Assembly: GCA_012656075.1 (NCBI GenBank)
Contig: JAAKBF010000062.1
Location: 248,001 to 312,000, forward strand
From: Phytophthora hibernalis
Taxonomy: Eukaryota > Oomycota > Peronosporomycetes > Peronosporales > Peronosporaceae
Length of the DNA stretch: 64,000 nt
Direction of reading: 5' to 3'
The translations under genes and the position numbers were made by a program. The notes under the pieces are model-generated. The model was not told where the DNA came from and searched no databases. It worked only from the letters and a program-made list of their open reading frames with translations. Positions 53,690-64,000 of the stretch are shown in pieces. Positions within the stretch are counted from its first letter, which is position 1. Every line of letters begins with the position of its first letter.

Positions 53690-54480
53690 ACTTCTCACCT
53701 TGTGTACCCGTTGGTGGGCTGGATCTGCTCTCTTAGCGCTCCGAAGAGATATAGCGATGTGACTCTTGAACGTCCTGGCGGGACGCGGGGATGGAGCAGC
53801 GCGGAAGTCTTCGCTCTGCTGCCGGTTAGGGATCCAGATCCCAAGCGATAAAGTCGAACTTGGATCTGGCGGCCGGGACTTGATCCGGGTCCGGTTGGTT
53901 GCCTTTGGGTGTGGTTGGCTCCTTCCTTTGCGATACTTGCCGCTTCCTGTAGCGGGGATTCTGGGGTTGAGAGACTGAGGATCCTCGGGCCAAGTAATAA
54001 CAATAACTCCGTCGGATCCGATATCAACACTTGAAGGTAGATCACTAGTGTAAGGCAAATCTGGCCAATGTATTATCCAGACTTACACAAACAACCAGTT
54101 CAACTACTTGTAGACTTGCCGACACCTTGTAGGGCCAATGTAATTCCCGTTGGAAGATGGAAGCGAAGAACTTGTGCACTTGATGGCAAATTCAGTTCTG
54201 ATTTACGGTTAAGTCCTATCTCGTCTCCTACCGTACCCTATGTATCCACCACTGCCGCGGATGACGGCTCTATACCTCTTCTATAACCTCCCCATCTCTG
54301 TAATCTTTGCTCGCGGCCGATCCCCGGATACATCTGGCGTAATCACCTGATCGCGTTATAGACATGATCCAAGATCTGAGATCCGGATCTGTCGATCTTG
54401 GATCCGGGTACCGAATAAATCTGTCCCGTATCTTGGTTCTCGCCCCTTGGTCCGGACACGCGTCTGACTTCTCCGCTGGC
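53690..54480 (-). repeat. Probable LTR of the palindrome gypsy, left arm
   Basis: Non-coding DNA with dense palindromes (GATCCGGATC-type words, TTGGATCCGGG) just upstream of Gag on the minus strand. Mirror of about 62,490-63,270. LTR ends are not defined, but GGGTACACAAGGTG at the Gag-side end is shared with the LTR leader of gypsy-1 (12,820). Confidence 0.5.
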
Positions 54481-54659
54481 GCGTCATATCCACGTTGAAG
54501 TACGTCAAGTGTGTCACCCTCCTCGTGCCGCTTAGAGCGCGCCATCCGTTTTACCATGTCATCAGGTCCAGATCCATCACTCAGTCATATTCCCGGAACT
54601 GTGACCTCTTGTCTCAGACAATCTCATCTGGGCGTCTCATTCTTGAAAACGCGCATCGC

Positions 54660-55503
54660 CACAGCTGCACTTGATGGAACTCAATGTTCTCACGAAAATG
54701 GCGATGTCGGCAGCGATACCGCGGTAATGCTTCGTGCAGTTGAGCGCGAATCCCGTCGGTAGAACATACACTTCCACTTTGAAGCCATGCTGTTTGTGTT
54801 TCGCGCTGTAGAACTCGGATCGTTCCTTTTGAGTACCCGACGGCATATTCGACTGCTGAAATGTGGTATCGGTCACATATCGAGCGCATGGATGCTCCTT
54901 GAATACGTTGCCGGTAAGTTGCAGACGTTTCATTGTGTCTCGATTCGCGTACGACTCGACGAAGAGCTCGTAGAGGTGTGGCGACAGAACGTTGAGGTAG
55001 TTCATGATCATCTTTTCGAAGGTGCCCGATTTCTCAGAGAACGTCCTCGCCGCGACATCCCATTCACCTCAGCTTTTCAAGGCGGTTAAGGTCATGAACA
55101 GCATGTCTTTTCCCGAGTGGCGGCACTTTTTCCCACGTCCGACATTCCATGAAGTAGCCATGAAGTCGCCAATATCGCACCACAACCGGTTGATCTCTGT
55201 TGGCGAGAAATTGGTCATGGTGGTGATTGCAGCCGCACCTCCCGTCTCAACGAAGGTGTCCATAACTGGTGTGGGCGAGTCTTCTTCCTCATCGGAGTTG
55301 TCAAATCTATCAGAGGCCAACTCATCGTGGCGAGCACGCTTTCGTTGACGCTCGGCCTCAAGTTCACAGATCAGGAAATCCCCGCAGCAGCACTGCGAGT
55401 AACAGCCCCCGTATGAGCATTGCCACCGGCGTGCACAAGCCATGGGCTCTCAGAAGCTGAGGTCAGACGACGACGAAATGGTGCAGGGGTTGGCGGCCGA
55501 CGA
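54660..55503 (-). pseudogene. DDE transposase (DDE_Tnp_4-like) fragment, left arm
   Basis: Minus strand from about 55,503: MTQASSSSRRPPTPAPFRRR, a charged region ELEAERQRKRARHDELA (another frame), TEINRLWCDIGDFMATSWNV, then YLNVLSPHLYELFVESYANR, YVTDTTFQQSNMPSGTQKER (first Asp), FYSAKHKQHGFKVEVYVLPT and NCTKHYRGIAADIAIF, ending near 54,660 without the second and third catalytic residues. Resembles the DDE superfamily proteins of Harbinger-type elements abundant in oomycetes. Truncated and frameshifted, so not functional. Confidence 0.65.
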
Positions 55504-55679
55504 GACGAGGACGAAGCTTGAGTCATGAGTGCATCGTGTCGGCGTGGTAGACGGTGGGAAGAGCGAAATATTGTAGGGCCTTGCTGGGCGGAGAGTGTTT
55601 TGGAAAGTGGAGAGACACCAACTATAACCCAGCGCGTCCTCGCATTGACCCCGTGTCTGATCACTACCTTAATGGCGCG

Positions 55680-56750
55680 TAGCTAACCTGCTGTCGAGAC
55701 CTTTACCGGGGTTCTGGTCTATCAGCGGATAAACTGGAGCTTACTCGGTCTCAGGTACTCAAGCAGTTGTCCAGTCTCGGCAGTATATGGATAATGCAGT
55801 GCAGGTGGTTACAGCACTAGTACATACAAACTGCCAAAAAGGTCTAATAATCCTGATACATGGCCTCTGTCTGACAATGTCGGTATCATGCTAATCCTGA
55901 TATATGTATGGGGCCATGTTGGATCAACGGATCAACGTGTAGTAGTGGTTACTCCGAACCACTGTGCGTGAATGTTGAACTAGCATGCAGCCTTTTGACT
56001 ACAGTAGTTCTCGCTAAATATTAGGGATTGGAGTGAGTCTGCCTCCTGTCATTGTCGGGATCTCTAAAATTAGAAAGCTGAAGTTGTATTATCAGAGGAA
56101 TCTGACCAAAAGCAAAAATTGACGTGTAATTATGTCAGTTCTTGAGGGTCTATTAGATTTTGGAGATGAGCTGTGGAGCTGGTGCTGTTTTTGATTTTTG
56201 TGATTTTTGACAAGCATGCAAACTCTGAAATAAGTTTCAGAGCACATTGACTGGTAGCTTTCTCCAATAGTGCACTGAGGAGCCGAGACATCGTGGGTGT
56301 ACATCGTGGGTGTCTACAAGAATGACCAAGATGACCGCGCCAAGTAGCGCCACCATGACACCATGTTGTCGACAAATACGACAAGAAAAATGGTCATGGC
56401 GACTACCTGTACAACTTACCGTACAACTACACATACTCACAATATATTGCCTTGTCATAGTTGACCGTTCGTCTGATCGAGCTGCAAATTCACGGAATCC
56501 ACGCCGCAGAGTTCCGGTGGAGGCGGCATATCACTGAAGAAAACGCTAGCCAAACTGGCAACGAGAATACTGATTTAAGTGCACATGGCTGGAGTCGAGA
56601 GTCCGTGGGTTTCTTGCTTGACGTGGTGCTATACCTTACCTCGAGCTATTTTTTCGTGTTGAAAATCTTTACATCTGCCAGGTCTTCAGCATCGTACGAT
56701 TCGAGAATTTGCCTCGGGGAGTCAGTGAATAGGTGGAGGAAGGAAAAGGC
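55680..56750. other. Non-coding stretch of the left palindrome arm
   Basis: Short open frames without family resemblance. Contains a small tandem repeat (ATCGTGGGTGTACATCGTGGG, 56,290-56,320) and CTGATA words as in the hAT-like element. It is mirrored at 60,020-61,300. Confidence 0.35.
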
Positions 56751-57161
56751 ATCTACCATCGCCATCGTCAACAACCAACAACCAAAAACAAAGAGGGAAT
56801 ACCGGTAGCGATCAATTCGACTCGAATTTCGAGAGGTCTGTTATTCGCTCAAAAATCACAGGTTGCATGTTCAGAGTCTGACTGAACTTCAGACACGACA
56901 CTTTCGCAGCAGTCAGCCAGCACGATTACTAGGCACGGATAAATGCATCACCCTCACGGGATAGTAGTTCTGACATTCAATTTTGTTTCTTACGTACTCA
57001 AATATGTTTTTGCCTACCCCTCTTTCATTGCCATTGTTGGCGGCGAGCATTAGACCCAGCGCATTTGCTTCTCAGTGTTCACCTCTGGTTCGACGAGTGT
57101 TTTCAGGATATGACAGGGGCCGGGACCGGTCTAAATGGAGCTCTTGACACTGCAAGGTTTC

Positions 57162-57563
57162 TTACACTCGCCTTCCAAGGCCATGCTTCTTGCGCCACTC
57201 CGCGTTGTACGCTTCAGTCTTCGCTTTCTTGCTTGCCTTTTTGCCCGCGTTGACGACGGCTTGCCACGCAGCGTACTGATCGTCTGAGAGCCTTACAGCA
57301 CCGGCAGAAATGCCACTGAAAGAAAGGCCCCAACTTTTAGCCAAGGATTTAAGCTCCGAGGTCCCTCCGCGTTCCTCCAAATCAGCGAGGTCGTTGGAGT
57401 CATCCTCGACAGGCTCGCTGTAACTCCTCAGAAGTCGCTGGCTCGGGCCACCGCGCGCCACCGTGGAGATCTTGGCCTGGTTGGAATCCATGGTCACAGC
57501 GATGGCCTCGCTTGCGAAGAGGAAGGACGCCGCGGCAACCACCAAAACTTGAGAGAGACGCAT
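57162..57563 (-). CDS. RXLR-dEER secreted effector, left palindrome copy
   Basis: 133 residues, same protein as the copy at 59,402-59,803: signal peptide 1-22, RLLR 43-46, EER 63-65, C-terminal domain from about 70. Both copies are intact, in head-to-head orientation 1.84 kb apart (start to start). Its promoter motif is at 57,609-57,624. The 3' flank (56,755-57,160) matches that of paralogues A and B. Everything said of the right copy applies; being in a palindrome, convergent read-through or antisense transcription would produce double-stranded effector RNA. Confidence 0.92.
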   Translation of the reverse strand: MRLSQVLVVAAASFLFASEAIAVTMDSNQAKISTVARGGPSQRLLRSYSEPVEDDSNDLADLEERGGTSELKSLAKSWGLSFSGISAGAVRLSDDQYAAWQAVVNAGKKASKKAKTEAYNAEWRKKHGLGRRV

Positions 57564-57608
57564 GGGGTTCGTTCGTTGTTGGACTTGAAGACTCGAGCAC
57601 AGGAAAGC

Positions 57609-57624
57609 AAATTGCAAAGTGAGG
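57609..57624 (-). promoter_or_regulatory. Oomycete Inr/FPR core promoter, left effector
   Basis: On the minus strand the bases CCTCACTTTGCAATTT fit GCTCATTYYNCAWTTT in 14 of 16 positions, 46 bases before the start codon. Confidence 0.65.
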
Positions 57625-57913
57625 ATCGAAACAGGTACCGGTATGTACATGTATTACCGGTAAAGGTGCGCCTACCATACCGTACATACTGTACTGTTGT
57701 CTACAGCACGTGGTTATACATGTACCTACCGGTACCAGTACACAGTAAACTGTACCGTAAGCCACAGCGTCAATACGACAGTATCAAGCTTAAAGCTTAC
57801 TGTGCAGTATCCGGATACAGTACGTATTCAAACTTTGAATACGTTGAATTTCAAAGCCTACAATTCTCATACACTGTCTTTGTACACATATTCAAAGCCT
57901 GGGATTACTTAAT
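57625..57913. repeat. TACCGGTA palindromes and 42-bp units upstream of the left effector
   Basis: Five TACCGGTA-type palindromes (57,632, 57,653, 57,729 and variants) and paired GTACATGTAC/CGTACATAC words precede two copies of the 42-base unit (57,850-57,910). The arrangement is shared by all effector copies. Confidence 0.7.
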
Positions 57914-59023
57914 AAGATGTGACTATTATTACAAACTGGATTCACTTAGTTTTGTATGTGGGCTATGTGTTGGTCTTTTCTACTTCAAAATTGAGGAGGG
58001 TGAATCTCAACTCGCTCGGCAAGCTCGGCGGTTGTGGTGACGCTGATTTTTTCGCGTCGGCACTCCACGATAGTGATTGACACCGACTAGGATAGAAGCA
58101 GCGTAGCACGAAGACCCTTTGGTGGCGTTCACGACACTGCGGAAACAGCAACGTGAGGAGCAAGAAGCGGCGTGGACGCAGACATCGACCCGAGGCCATA
58201 TTTGCGCTGAACAAGTATGATAGTTTATACTTTTCATTAACAAATGTATTAAAAATCCCCATCGAGCATATAGTTTGAAGTTTGACAGGTAGTATTAAGT
58301 CCATAGTTAAGCCTGAGTCGGTGGATCGATAAGTGAATAAGTACACCAGGATATTACTAAGTTCCAGAGTTTGTCCCAGATTCTGATAACCGGTCCAGAT
58401 AAGCAGGCCTCTTAAGTATTAATATTGTGCTAAGAGAAAGTACCAAGAACCTATAATACATGTTCCGGTATGTATGTATTTTACTTGAGAAAACTCGATA
58501 CCAATGTGCCGTACGACACAGTGTCTATTAACCAATTAGCTCAGATGTATGTTCCGCGAAGGTTCACTGCCTGCTTGTACACTGGAGTCGTCATCGGCCT
58601 GGCCAACAGGGAGGAAGCAGGCAAAGAGGCCATTGACAACTTGACAGTGCAAATTCATGTACGTTTATTCATCTGCTCGCGGTTACGCGGCACAAATACG
58701 AGCATTTTACTACACACAAACTGAAAGAGGTTTCCCTTCTTGTCGTTTCGCCTGAAATTCAGATTCTTCGTGCAACGCGTGACTTTGTTGCCCAATGAAC
58801 GTTATTAAAATGTTGCTGTATCTTCGTCGGAATGTTTCGCTGTTATAATGTTGCCGGATGCCAAACTTCTGAACTGGCCGTGCCTTATGGATATCGCATA
58901 CCGTACATGTACGTGCGAGCACCGACGCCCCACCCGCTGTTCAACAGCCTGTCGTGGCACTTCAAACGTTGATACCGGTACAGACGTTTGGCGCTCAAAT
59001 TGAGCCTGGCAATAAGTAATCCC
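57914..59023. other. Unique spacer of the large palindrome
   Basis: About 1.1 kb not repeated elsewhere in the window. Holds open frames at 58,346-57,963 (minus) and 58,470-58,724 (plus); neither resembles a family I know. The plus frame (VPRRFTACLYTGVVIGLANR) is the more protein-like. As the shared upstream region of both effectors, it may hold common regulatory sites. Confidence 0.4.
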
Positions 59024-59340
59024 AGGCTTTGAATATGTGTACAAAGACAGTGTGTGATAATCGCAGGCTTTGAATATGTGTACAAAGACAGTGTATGAGA
59101 ATTGTAGGCTTTGAAATTCAACGTATTCAAAGTTTGAATACGTACTGTATCCGGATACTGCACAGTAAGCTTTAAGCTTGATACTGTCGTATTGACGCTG
59201 TGGCTTACGGTACAGTTTACTGTGTACTGGTACCGGTAGGTACATGTATAACCACGTGCTGTAGACAACAGTACAGTATGTACGGTATGGTAGGCGCACC
59301 TTTACCGGTAATACATGTACATACCGGTACCTGTTTCGAT

Positions 59341-59356
59341 CCTCACTTTGCAATTT
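59341..59356 (+). promoter_or_regulatory. Oomycete Inr/FPR core promoter, right effector
   Basis: CCTCACTTTGCAATTT, 46 bases before ATG 59,402; fits the oomycete initiator/FPR consensus in 14 of 16 positions. A pyrimidine-rich stretch and the repeated AACGAACGAACC follow in the 5' leader. Confidence 0.65.
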
Positions 59357-59401
59357 GCTTTCCTGTGCTCGAGTCTTCAAGTCCAACAACGAACGAACCC
59401 C

Positions 59402-59803
59402 ATGCGTCTCTCTCAAGTTTTGGTGGTTGCCGCGGCGTCCTTCCTCTTCGCAAGCGAGGCCATCGCTGTGACCATGGATTCCAACCAGGCCAAGATCTCC
59501 ACGGTGGCGCGCGGTGGCCCGAGCCAGCGACTTCTGAGGAGTTACAGCGAGCCTGTCGAGGATGACTCCAACGACCTCGCTGATTTGGAGGAACGCGGAG
59601 GGACCTCGGAGCTTAAATCCTTGGCTAAAAGTTGGGGCCTTTCTTTCAGTGGCATTTCTGCCGGTGCTGTAAGGCTCTCAGACGATCAGTACGCTGCGTG
59701 GCAAGCCGTCGTCAACGCGGGCAAAAAGGCAAGCAAGAAAGCGAAGACTGAAGCGTACAACGCGGAGTGGCGCAAGAAGCATGGCCTTGGAAGGCGAGTG
59801 TAA
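59402..59803 (+). CDS. RXLR-dEER secreted effector, right palindrome copy
   Basis: A 133-residue protein of the class oomycetes secrete into plant cells. Residues 1-22 are a signal peptide (MRLSQVLVVAAASFLFASEA), RLLR at 43-46 is the RXLR motif, and an acidic run ends in EER at 63-65. The C-terminal effector domain (about 70-133) is basic at its end (WRKKHGLGRRV) and has tryptophans at 78, 100 and 123; I do not see a clear W-Y fold, and the target is unknown. An upstream ATG (59,315) in frame would add 29 residues and hide the signal peptide; it lies 5' of the promoter motif, so 59,402 is the start. Single exon, as usual for these genes. Length and layout are typical. Compared with A and B it has one dEER unit, not two or three. 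Expression in infection is expected but not shown here. Confidence 0.93.
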   Translation: MRLSQVLVVAAASFLFASEAIAVTMDSNQAKISTVARGGPSQRLLRSYSEPVEDDSNDLADLEERGGTSELKSLAKSWGLSFSGISAGAVRLSDDQYAAWQAVVNAGKKASKKAKTEAYNAEWRKKHGLGRRV

Positions 59804-61439
59804 GAAACCTTGCAGTGTCAAGAGCTCCATTTAGACCGGTCCCGGCCCCTGTCATATCCTGAAAACACTCGTCGAACCAGAGGTGAACACTGAGAAGCAA
59901 ATGCGCTGGGTCTAATGCTCGCCGCCAACAATGGCAATGAAAGAGGGGTAGGCAAAAACATATTTGAGTACGTAAGAAACAAAATTGAATGTCAGAACTA
60001 CTATCCCGTGAGGGTGATGCATTTATCCGTGCCTAGTAATCGTGCTGGCTGACTGCTGCGAAAGTGTCGTGTCTGAAGTTCAGTCAGACTCTGAACATGC
60101 AACCTGTGATTTTTGAGCGAATAACAGACCTCTCGAAATTCGAGTCGAATTGATCGCTACCGGTATTCCCTCTTTTGTTTTTGGTTGTTGGTTGTTGACG
60201 ATGGCGATGGTAGATGCCTTTTCCTTCCTCCATCTATTCACTGACTCCCCGAGGCAAATTCTCGAATCGTACGATGCTGAAGACCTGGCAGATGTAAAGA
60301 TTTTCAACACGAAAAAATAGCTCGAGGTAAGGTATAGCACCACGTCAAGCAAGAAACCCACGGACTCTCGACTCCAGCCATGTGCACTTAAATCAGTATT
60401 CTCGTTGCCAGTTTGGCTAGCGTTTTCTTCAGTGATATGCCGCCTCCACCGGAACTCTGCGGCGTGGATTCCGTGAATTTGCAGCTCGATCAGACGAACG
60501 GTCAACTATGACAAGGCAATATATTGTGAGTATGTGTAGTTGTACGGTAAGTTGTACAGGTAGTCGCCATGACCATTTTTCTTGTCGTATTTGTCGACAA
60601 CATGGTGTCATGGTGGCGCTACTTGGCGCGGTCATCTTGGTCATTCTTGTAGACACCCACGATGTACACCCACGATGTCTCGGCTCCTCAGTGCACTATT
60701 GGAGAAAGCTACCAGTCAATGTGCTCTGAAACTTATTTCAGAGTTTGCATGCTTGTCAAAAATCACAAAAATCAAAAACAGCACCAGCTCCACAGCTCAT
60801 CTCCAAAATCTAATAGACCCTCAAGAACTGACATAATTACACGTCAATTTTTGCTTTTGGTCAGATTCCTCTGATAATACAACTTCAGCTTTCTAATTTT
60901 AGAGATCCCGACAATGACAGGAGGCAGACTCACTCCAATCCCTAATATTTAGCGAGAACTACTGTAGTCAAAAGGCTGCATGCTAGTTCAACATTCACGC
61001 ACAGTGGTTCGGAGTAACCACTACTACACGTTGATCCGTTGATCCAACATGGCCCCATACATATATCAGGATTAGCATGATACCGACATTGTCAGACAGA
61101 GGCCATGTATCAGGATTATTAGACCTTTTTGGCAGTTTGTATGTACTAGTGCTGTAACCACCTGCACTGCATTATCCATATACTGCCGAGACTGGACAAC
61201 TGCTTGAGTACCTGAGACCGAGTAAGCTCCAGTTTATCCGCTGATAGACCAGAACCCCGGTAAAGGTCTCGACAGCAGGTTAGCTACGCGCCATTAAGGT
61301 AGTGATCAGACACGGGGTCAATGCGAGGACGCGCTGGGTTATAGTTGGTGTCTCTCCACTTTCCAAAACACTCTCCGCCCAGCAAGGCCCTACAATATTT
61401 CGCTCTTCCCACCGTCTACCACGCCGACACGATGCACTC

Positions 61440-62310
61440 ATGACTCAAGCTTCGTCCTCGTCTCGTCGGCCGCCAACCCCTGCACCATTTCGTCGTCGTC
61501 TGACCTCAGCTTCTGAGAGCCCATGGCTTGTGCACGCCGGTGGCAATGCTCATACGGGGCTGTTACTCGCAGTGCTGCTGCGGGGATTTCCTGATCTGTG
61601 AACTTGAGGCCGAGCGTCAACGAAAGCGTGCTCGCCACGATGAGTTGGCCTCTGATAGATTTGACAACTCCGATGAGGAAGAAGACTCGCCCACACCAGT
61701 TATGGACACCTTCGTTGAGACGGGAGGTGCGGCTGCAATCACCACCATGACCAATTTCTCGCCAACAGAGATCAACCGGTTGTGGTGCGATATTGGCGAC
61801 TTCATGGCTACTTCATGGAATGTCGGACGTGGGAAAAAGTGCCGCCACTCGGGAAAAGACATGCTGTTCATGACCTTAACCGCCTTGAAAAGCTGAGGTG
61901 AATGGGATGTCGCGGCGAGGACGTTCTATGAGAAATCGGGCACCTTCGAAAAGATGATCATGAACTACCTCAACGTTCTGTCGCCACACCTCTACGAGCT
62001 CTTCGTCGAGTCGTACGCGAATCGAGACACAATGAAACGTCTGCAACTTACCGGCAACGTATTCAAGGAGCATCCATGCGCTCGATATGCGACCGATGCC
62101 ACATTTCAGCAGTCGAATATGCCGTCGGGTACTCAAAAGGAACGATCCGAGTTCTACAGCGCGAAACACAAACAGCATGGCTTCAAAGTGGAAGTGTATG
62201 TTCTACCGACGGGATTCGCGCTCAACTGCACGAAGCATTACCGCGGTATCGCTGCCGACATCGCCATTTTTCGTGAGAACATTGAGTTCCATCAAGTGCA
62301 GCTGTGGTGA
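61440..62310 (+). pseudogene. DDE transposase (DDE_Tnp_4-like) fragment, right arm
   Basis: Mirror of the left-arm fragment with small differences (here YATDATFQQ and an added RENIEFHQVQLW after DIAIF, frame kept to 62,310). Same truncation before the second catalytic residue. Frame changes near 61,560 and 61,900. Confidence 0.65.
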
Positions 62311-62489
62311 TGCGCGTTTTCAAGAATGAGACGCCCAGATGAGATTGTCTGAGACAAGAGGTCACAGTTCCGGGAATATGACTGAGTGATGGATCTGGAC
62401 CTGATGACATGGTAAAACGGATGGCGCGCTCTAAGCGGCACGAGGAGGGTGACACACTTGACGTACTTCAACGTGGATATGACGCGCCA

Positions 62490-63270
62490 GCGGAGAAGTC
62501 AGACGCGTGTCCGGACCAAGGGGCGAGAACCAAGATACGGGACAGATTTATTCGGTACCCGGATCCAAGATCGACAGATCCGGATCTCAGATCTTGGATC
62601 ATGTCTATAACGCGATCAGGTGATTACGCCAGATGTATCCGGGGATCGGCCGCGAGCAAAGATTACAGAGATGGGGAGGTTATAGAAGAGGTATAGAGCC
62701 GTCATCCGCGGCAGTGGTGGATACATAGGGTACGGTAGGAGACGAGATAGGACTTAACCGTAAATCAGAACTGAATTTGCCATCAAGTGCACAAGTTCTT
62801 CGCTTCCATCTTCCAACGGGAATTACATTGGCCCTACAAGGTGTCGGCAAGTCTACAAGTAGTTGAACTGGTTGTTTGTGTAAGTCTGGATAATACATTG
62901 GCCAGATTTGCCTTACACTAGTGATCTACCTTCAAGTGTTGATATCGGATCCGACGGAGTTATTGTTATTACTTGGCCCGAGGATCCTCAGTCTCTCAAC
63001 CCCAGAATCCCCGCTACAGGAAGCGGCAAGTATCGCAAAGGAAGGAGCCAACCACACCCAAAGGCAACCAACCGGACCCGGATCAAGTCCCGGCCGCCAG
63101 ATCCAAGTTCGACTTTATCGCTTGGGATCTGGATCCCTAACCGGCAGCAGAGCGAAGACTTCCGCGCTGCTCCATCCCCGCGTCCCGCCAGGACGTTCAA
63201 GAGTCACATCGCTATATCTCTTCGGAGCGCTAAGAGAGCAGATCCAACCCACCAACGGGTACACAAGGTG
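62490..63270 (+). repeat. Probable LTR of the palindrome gypsy, right arm
   Basis: Mirror of 53,690-54,480; followed by a leader and Gag on the plus strand, so it would be the 5' LTR. No 3' LTR in the window. Ends uncertain. Confidence 0.5.
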
Positions 63271-63367
63271 AGAAGTTCAGCAAATCGCGGATCGGGGTAC
63301 CCCCTCCGGTAGTTGGTGTTCGGGCGCTGTTGGGAAGTTTGATCCCGTCTTAACCAGATTTTGACGG

Positions 63368-64000
63368 ATGGTGCGCGTGCCTGGATCGCTTGGCGACTCC
63401 GGATTTCACCGTGAGTTCGCCGAAGAAGATGTGCAAGTGAAGAAAGAACCAGGGAACAAGCGTCATCGGAGATCGGATCGACGACGACGACGCTGAATGA
63501 AACAAGATCCGCAGATCGACAGAGTCCTGAGAGGAGCTCTGTCGACAGACAAGAAGAGTAGACCCAGACCCGGATCTAGAAGAGAAACCTCTATCTCCTC
63601 CCCAGGTCCCTTCGGGGACCCCGCAGAGTGATGAGGTAAAGGTTAAGCCTGAACCATATTTATTCGCAAACCCACCAGTGCCAAGATCCACCACGAAGAA
63701 GAAGAAGAACAAAGCTGCGCGGAAGAAATTGAAGGCCTCAGAGTCAGAGACCGAAGATCGTGGTGAATCGGTGTTACTCTGGAAAGAAGGATCACTGGAG
63801 TATATGTATCATCGGAAGAACTTGGACGAGTTCCTACTTCGAGATCCGATGATGAAGATCCTGAATCTGAAGCAGGTAGGAACTCTTAAAGGACCGGTAT
63901 CGGTTCCCCGAGTCTTCACCAGCAAGTTGGACGCGGTGAAAGAGAAATTCCGACTGCTGGACGAGGCGGGATTGGTGGCCGGAGTGTTCGAGGCGAACGA
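63368..64000 (+). pseudogene. Gypsy Gag, right arm, running off the window
   Basis: MVRVPGSLGDSGFHREF at 63,368, frame shifts at about 63,455 and 63,559 (one base missing at each relative to the left arm), RSTTKKKKNKAARKKLKA, then beyond the palindrome LKQVGTLKGPVSVPRVF and KLDAVKEKFRLLDEAGLVA, which match gypsy-1 Gag (SNKLDAVKILMRMLKDAG). Continues past 64,000. Confidence 0.75.

Larger units (their letters stand above)
53114..57913. repeat. Left arm of the large palindrome
   Basis: About 4.8 kb, reverse complement of 59,024-63,850 with few differences: single-base indels in Gag (in the right arm at about 63,455 and 63,559), in the transposase near 55,410, and one fewer 42-base unit at the inner end. 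Order outward from the centre: effector, 1.3 kb of non-coding, DDE transposase, LTR-like region, Gag. Confidence 0.92.
59024..63850. repeat. Right arm of the large palindrome
   Basis: Reverse complement of 53,114-57,913. It carries one more 42-base unit (59,040-59,080) than the left arm. The match ends within GAGATCCGAT (63,841-63,850); beyond that the right copy continues as Gag while the left copy is replaced by the hAT-like element. Confidence 0.92.

Noticed and set aside
57549..58040. 163-codon frame starting on the antisense of the effector
   Set aside because: It runs antisense through the effector 5' end and promoter repeats; translation reflects repeat DNA. The mirror frame at 58,805-59,416 is the same artefact.
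59315..59401. Effector start at the upstream in-frame ATG
   Set aside because: It lies upstream of the promoter motif and would bury the signal peptide; the other paralogues share ATG 59,402 or its equivalent.

Overview
The window looks like a chromosome segment of a plant-pathogenic oomycete, most probably Phytophthora. The grounds are: secreted proteins with a signal peptide, an RLLR motif and an EER motif (RXLR-dEER effectors); core promoters fitting the oomycete Inr/FPR consensus GCTCATTYYNCAWTTT; short introns of 48-80 nt; and the transposon mix (Crypton tyrosine recombinase, Ty1/copia, Ty3/gypsy, LINE, PIF/Harbinger, hAT, MULE, Tc1/mariner, pogo/CENP-B-like). I cannot fix the species from sequence alone.

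Layout. 1-4.3 kb is a gene-dense housekeeping block: a small protein with a possible PP1-docking motif, a spliced short-form tRNase Z, and an MFS (SLC43-like) transporter. From 4.9 kb almost everything is mobile DNA: a decayed Crypton (4.9-6.0), a pogo-like element (6.4-9.25), a gypsy gag ending in a head-to-head LTR palindrome (9.3-12.9), an inverse-strand copia with two LTRs and nested fragments (13.3-19.7), a plus-strand gypsy (20.3-25.5), and a minus-strand gypsy (25.5-33.9) split in its reverse transcriptase by a 5.6 kb TA-flanked element that itself holds a Harbinger and a LINE remnant.

33.9-64 kb is an effector island. Four paralogous copies of one RXLR effector duplicon lie as two divergent head-to-head pairs. 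Pair 1 (34.3 minus, 39.2 plus) is broken: one copy is frameshifted and has a tripled dEER segment; the other is interrupted by a hAT-like element with an 8-bp target duplication, and its C-terminal half now lies 3.7 kb away on the opposite strand. A single inversion between about 42,590 and 46,790 explains this, and also explains one copia and one CCDC42/CFAP73-like ciliary gene each being cut into two oppositely oriented halves. Pair 2 (57.2-57.6 minus, 59.4-59.8 plus) is intact and sits inside a palindrome with arms of about 4.8 kb and a 1.1 kb spacer (53,114-63,850). A second inverted repeat, of the hAT element (39.5-41.4 against 47.4-53.1), carries a MULE with a 9-bp target duplication, which carries a Tc1/mariner derivative flanked by TA.

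Apart from the first three genes and the two intact effectors, I see no coding region likely to be functional in the host; the Harbinger transposase and the MULE are the least decayed mobile genes. Repeat boundaries called from target duplications are firm; LTR ends without them are approximate.
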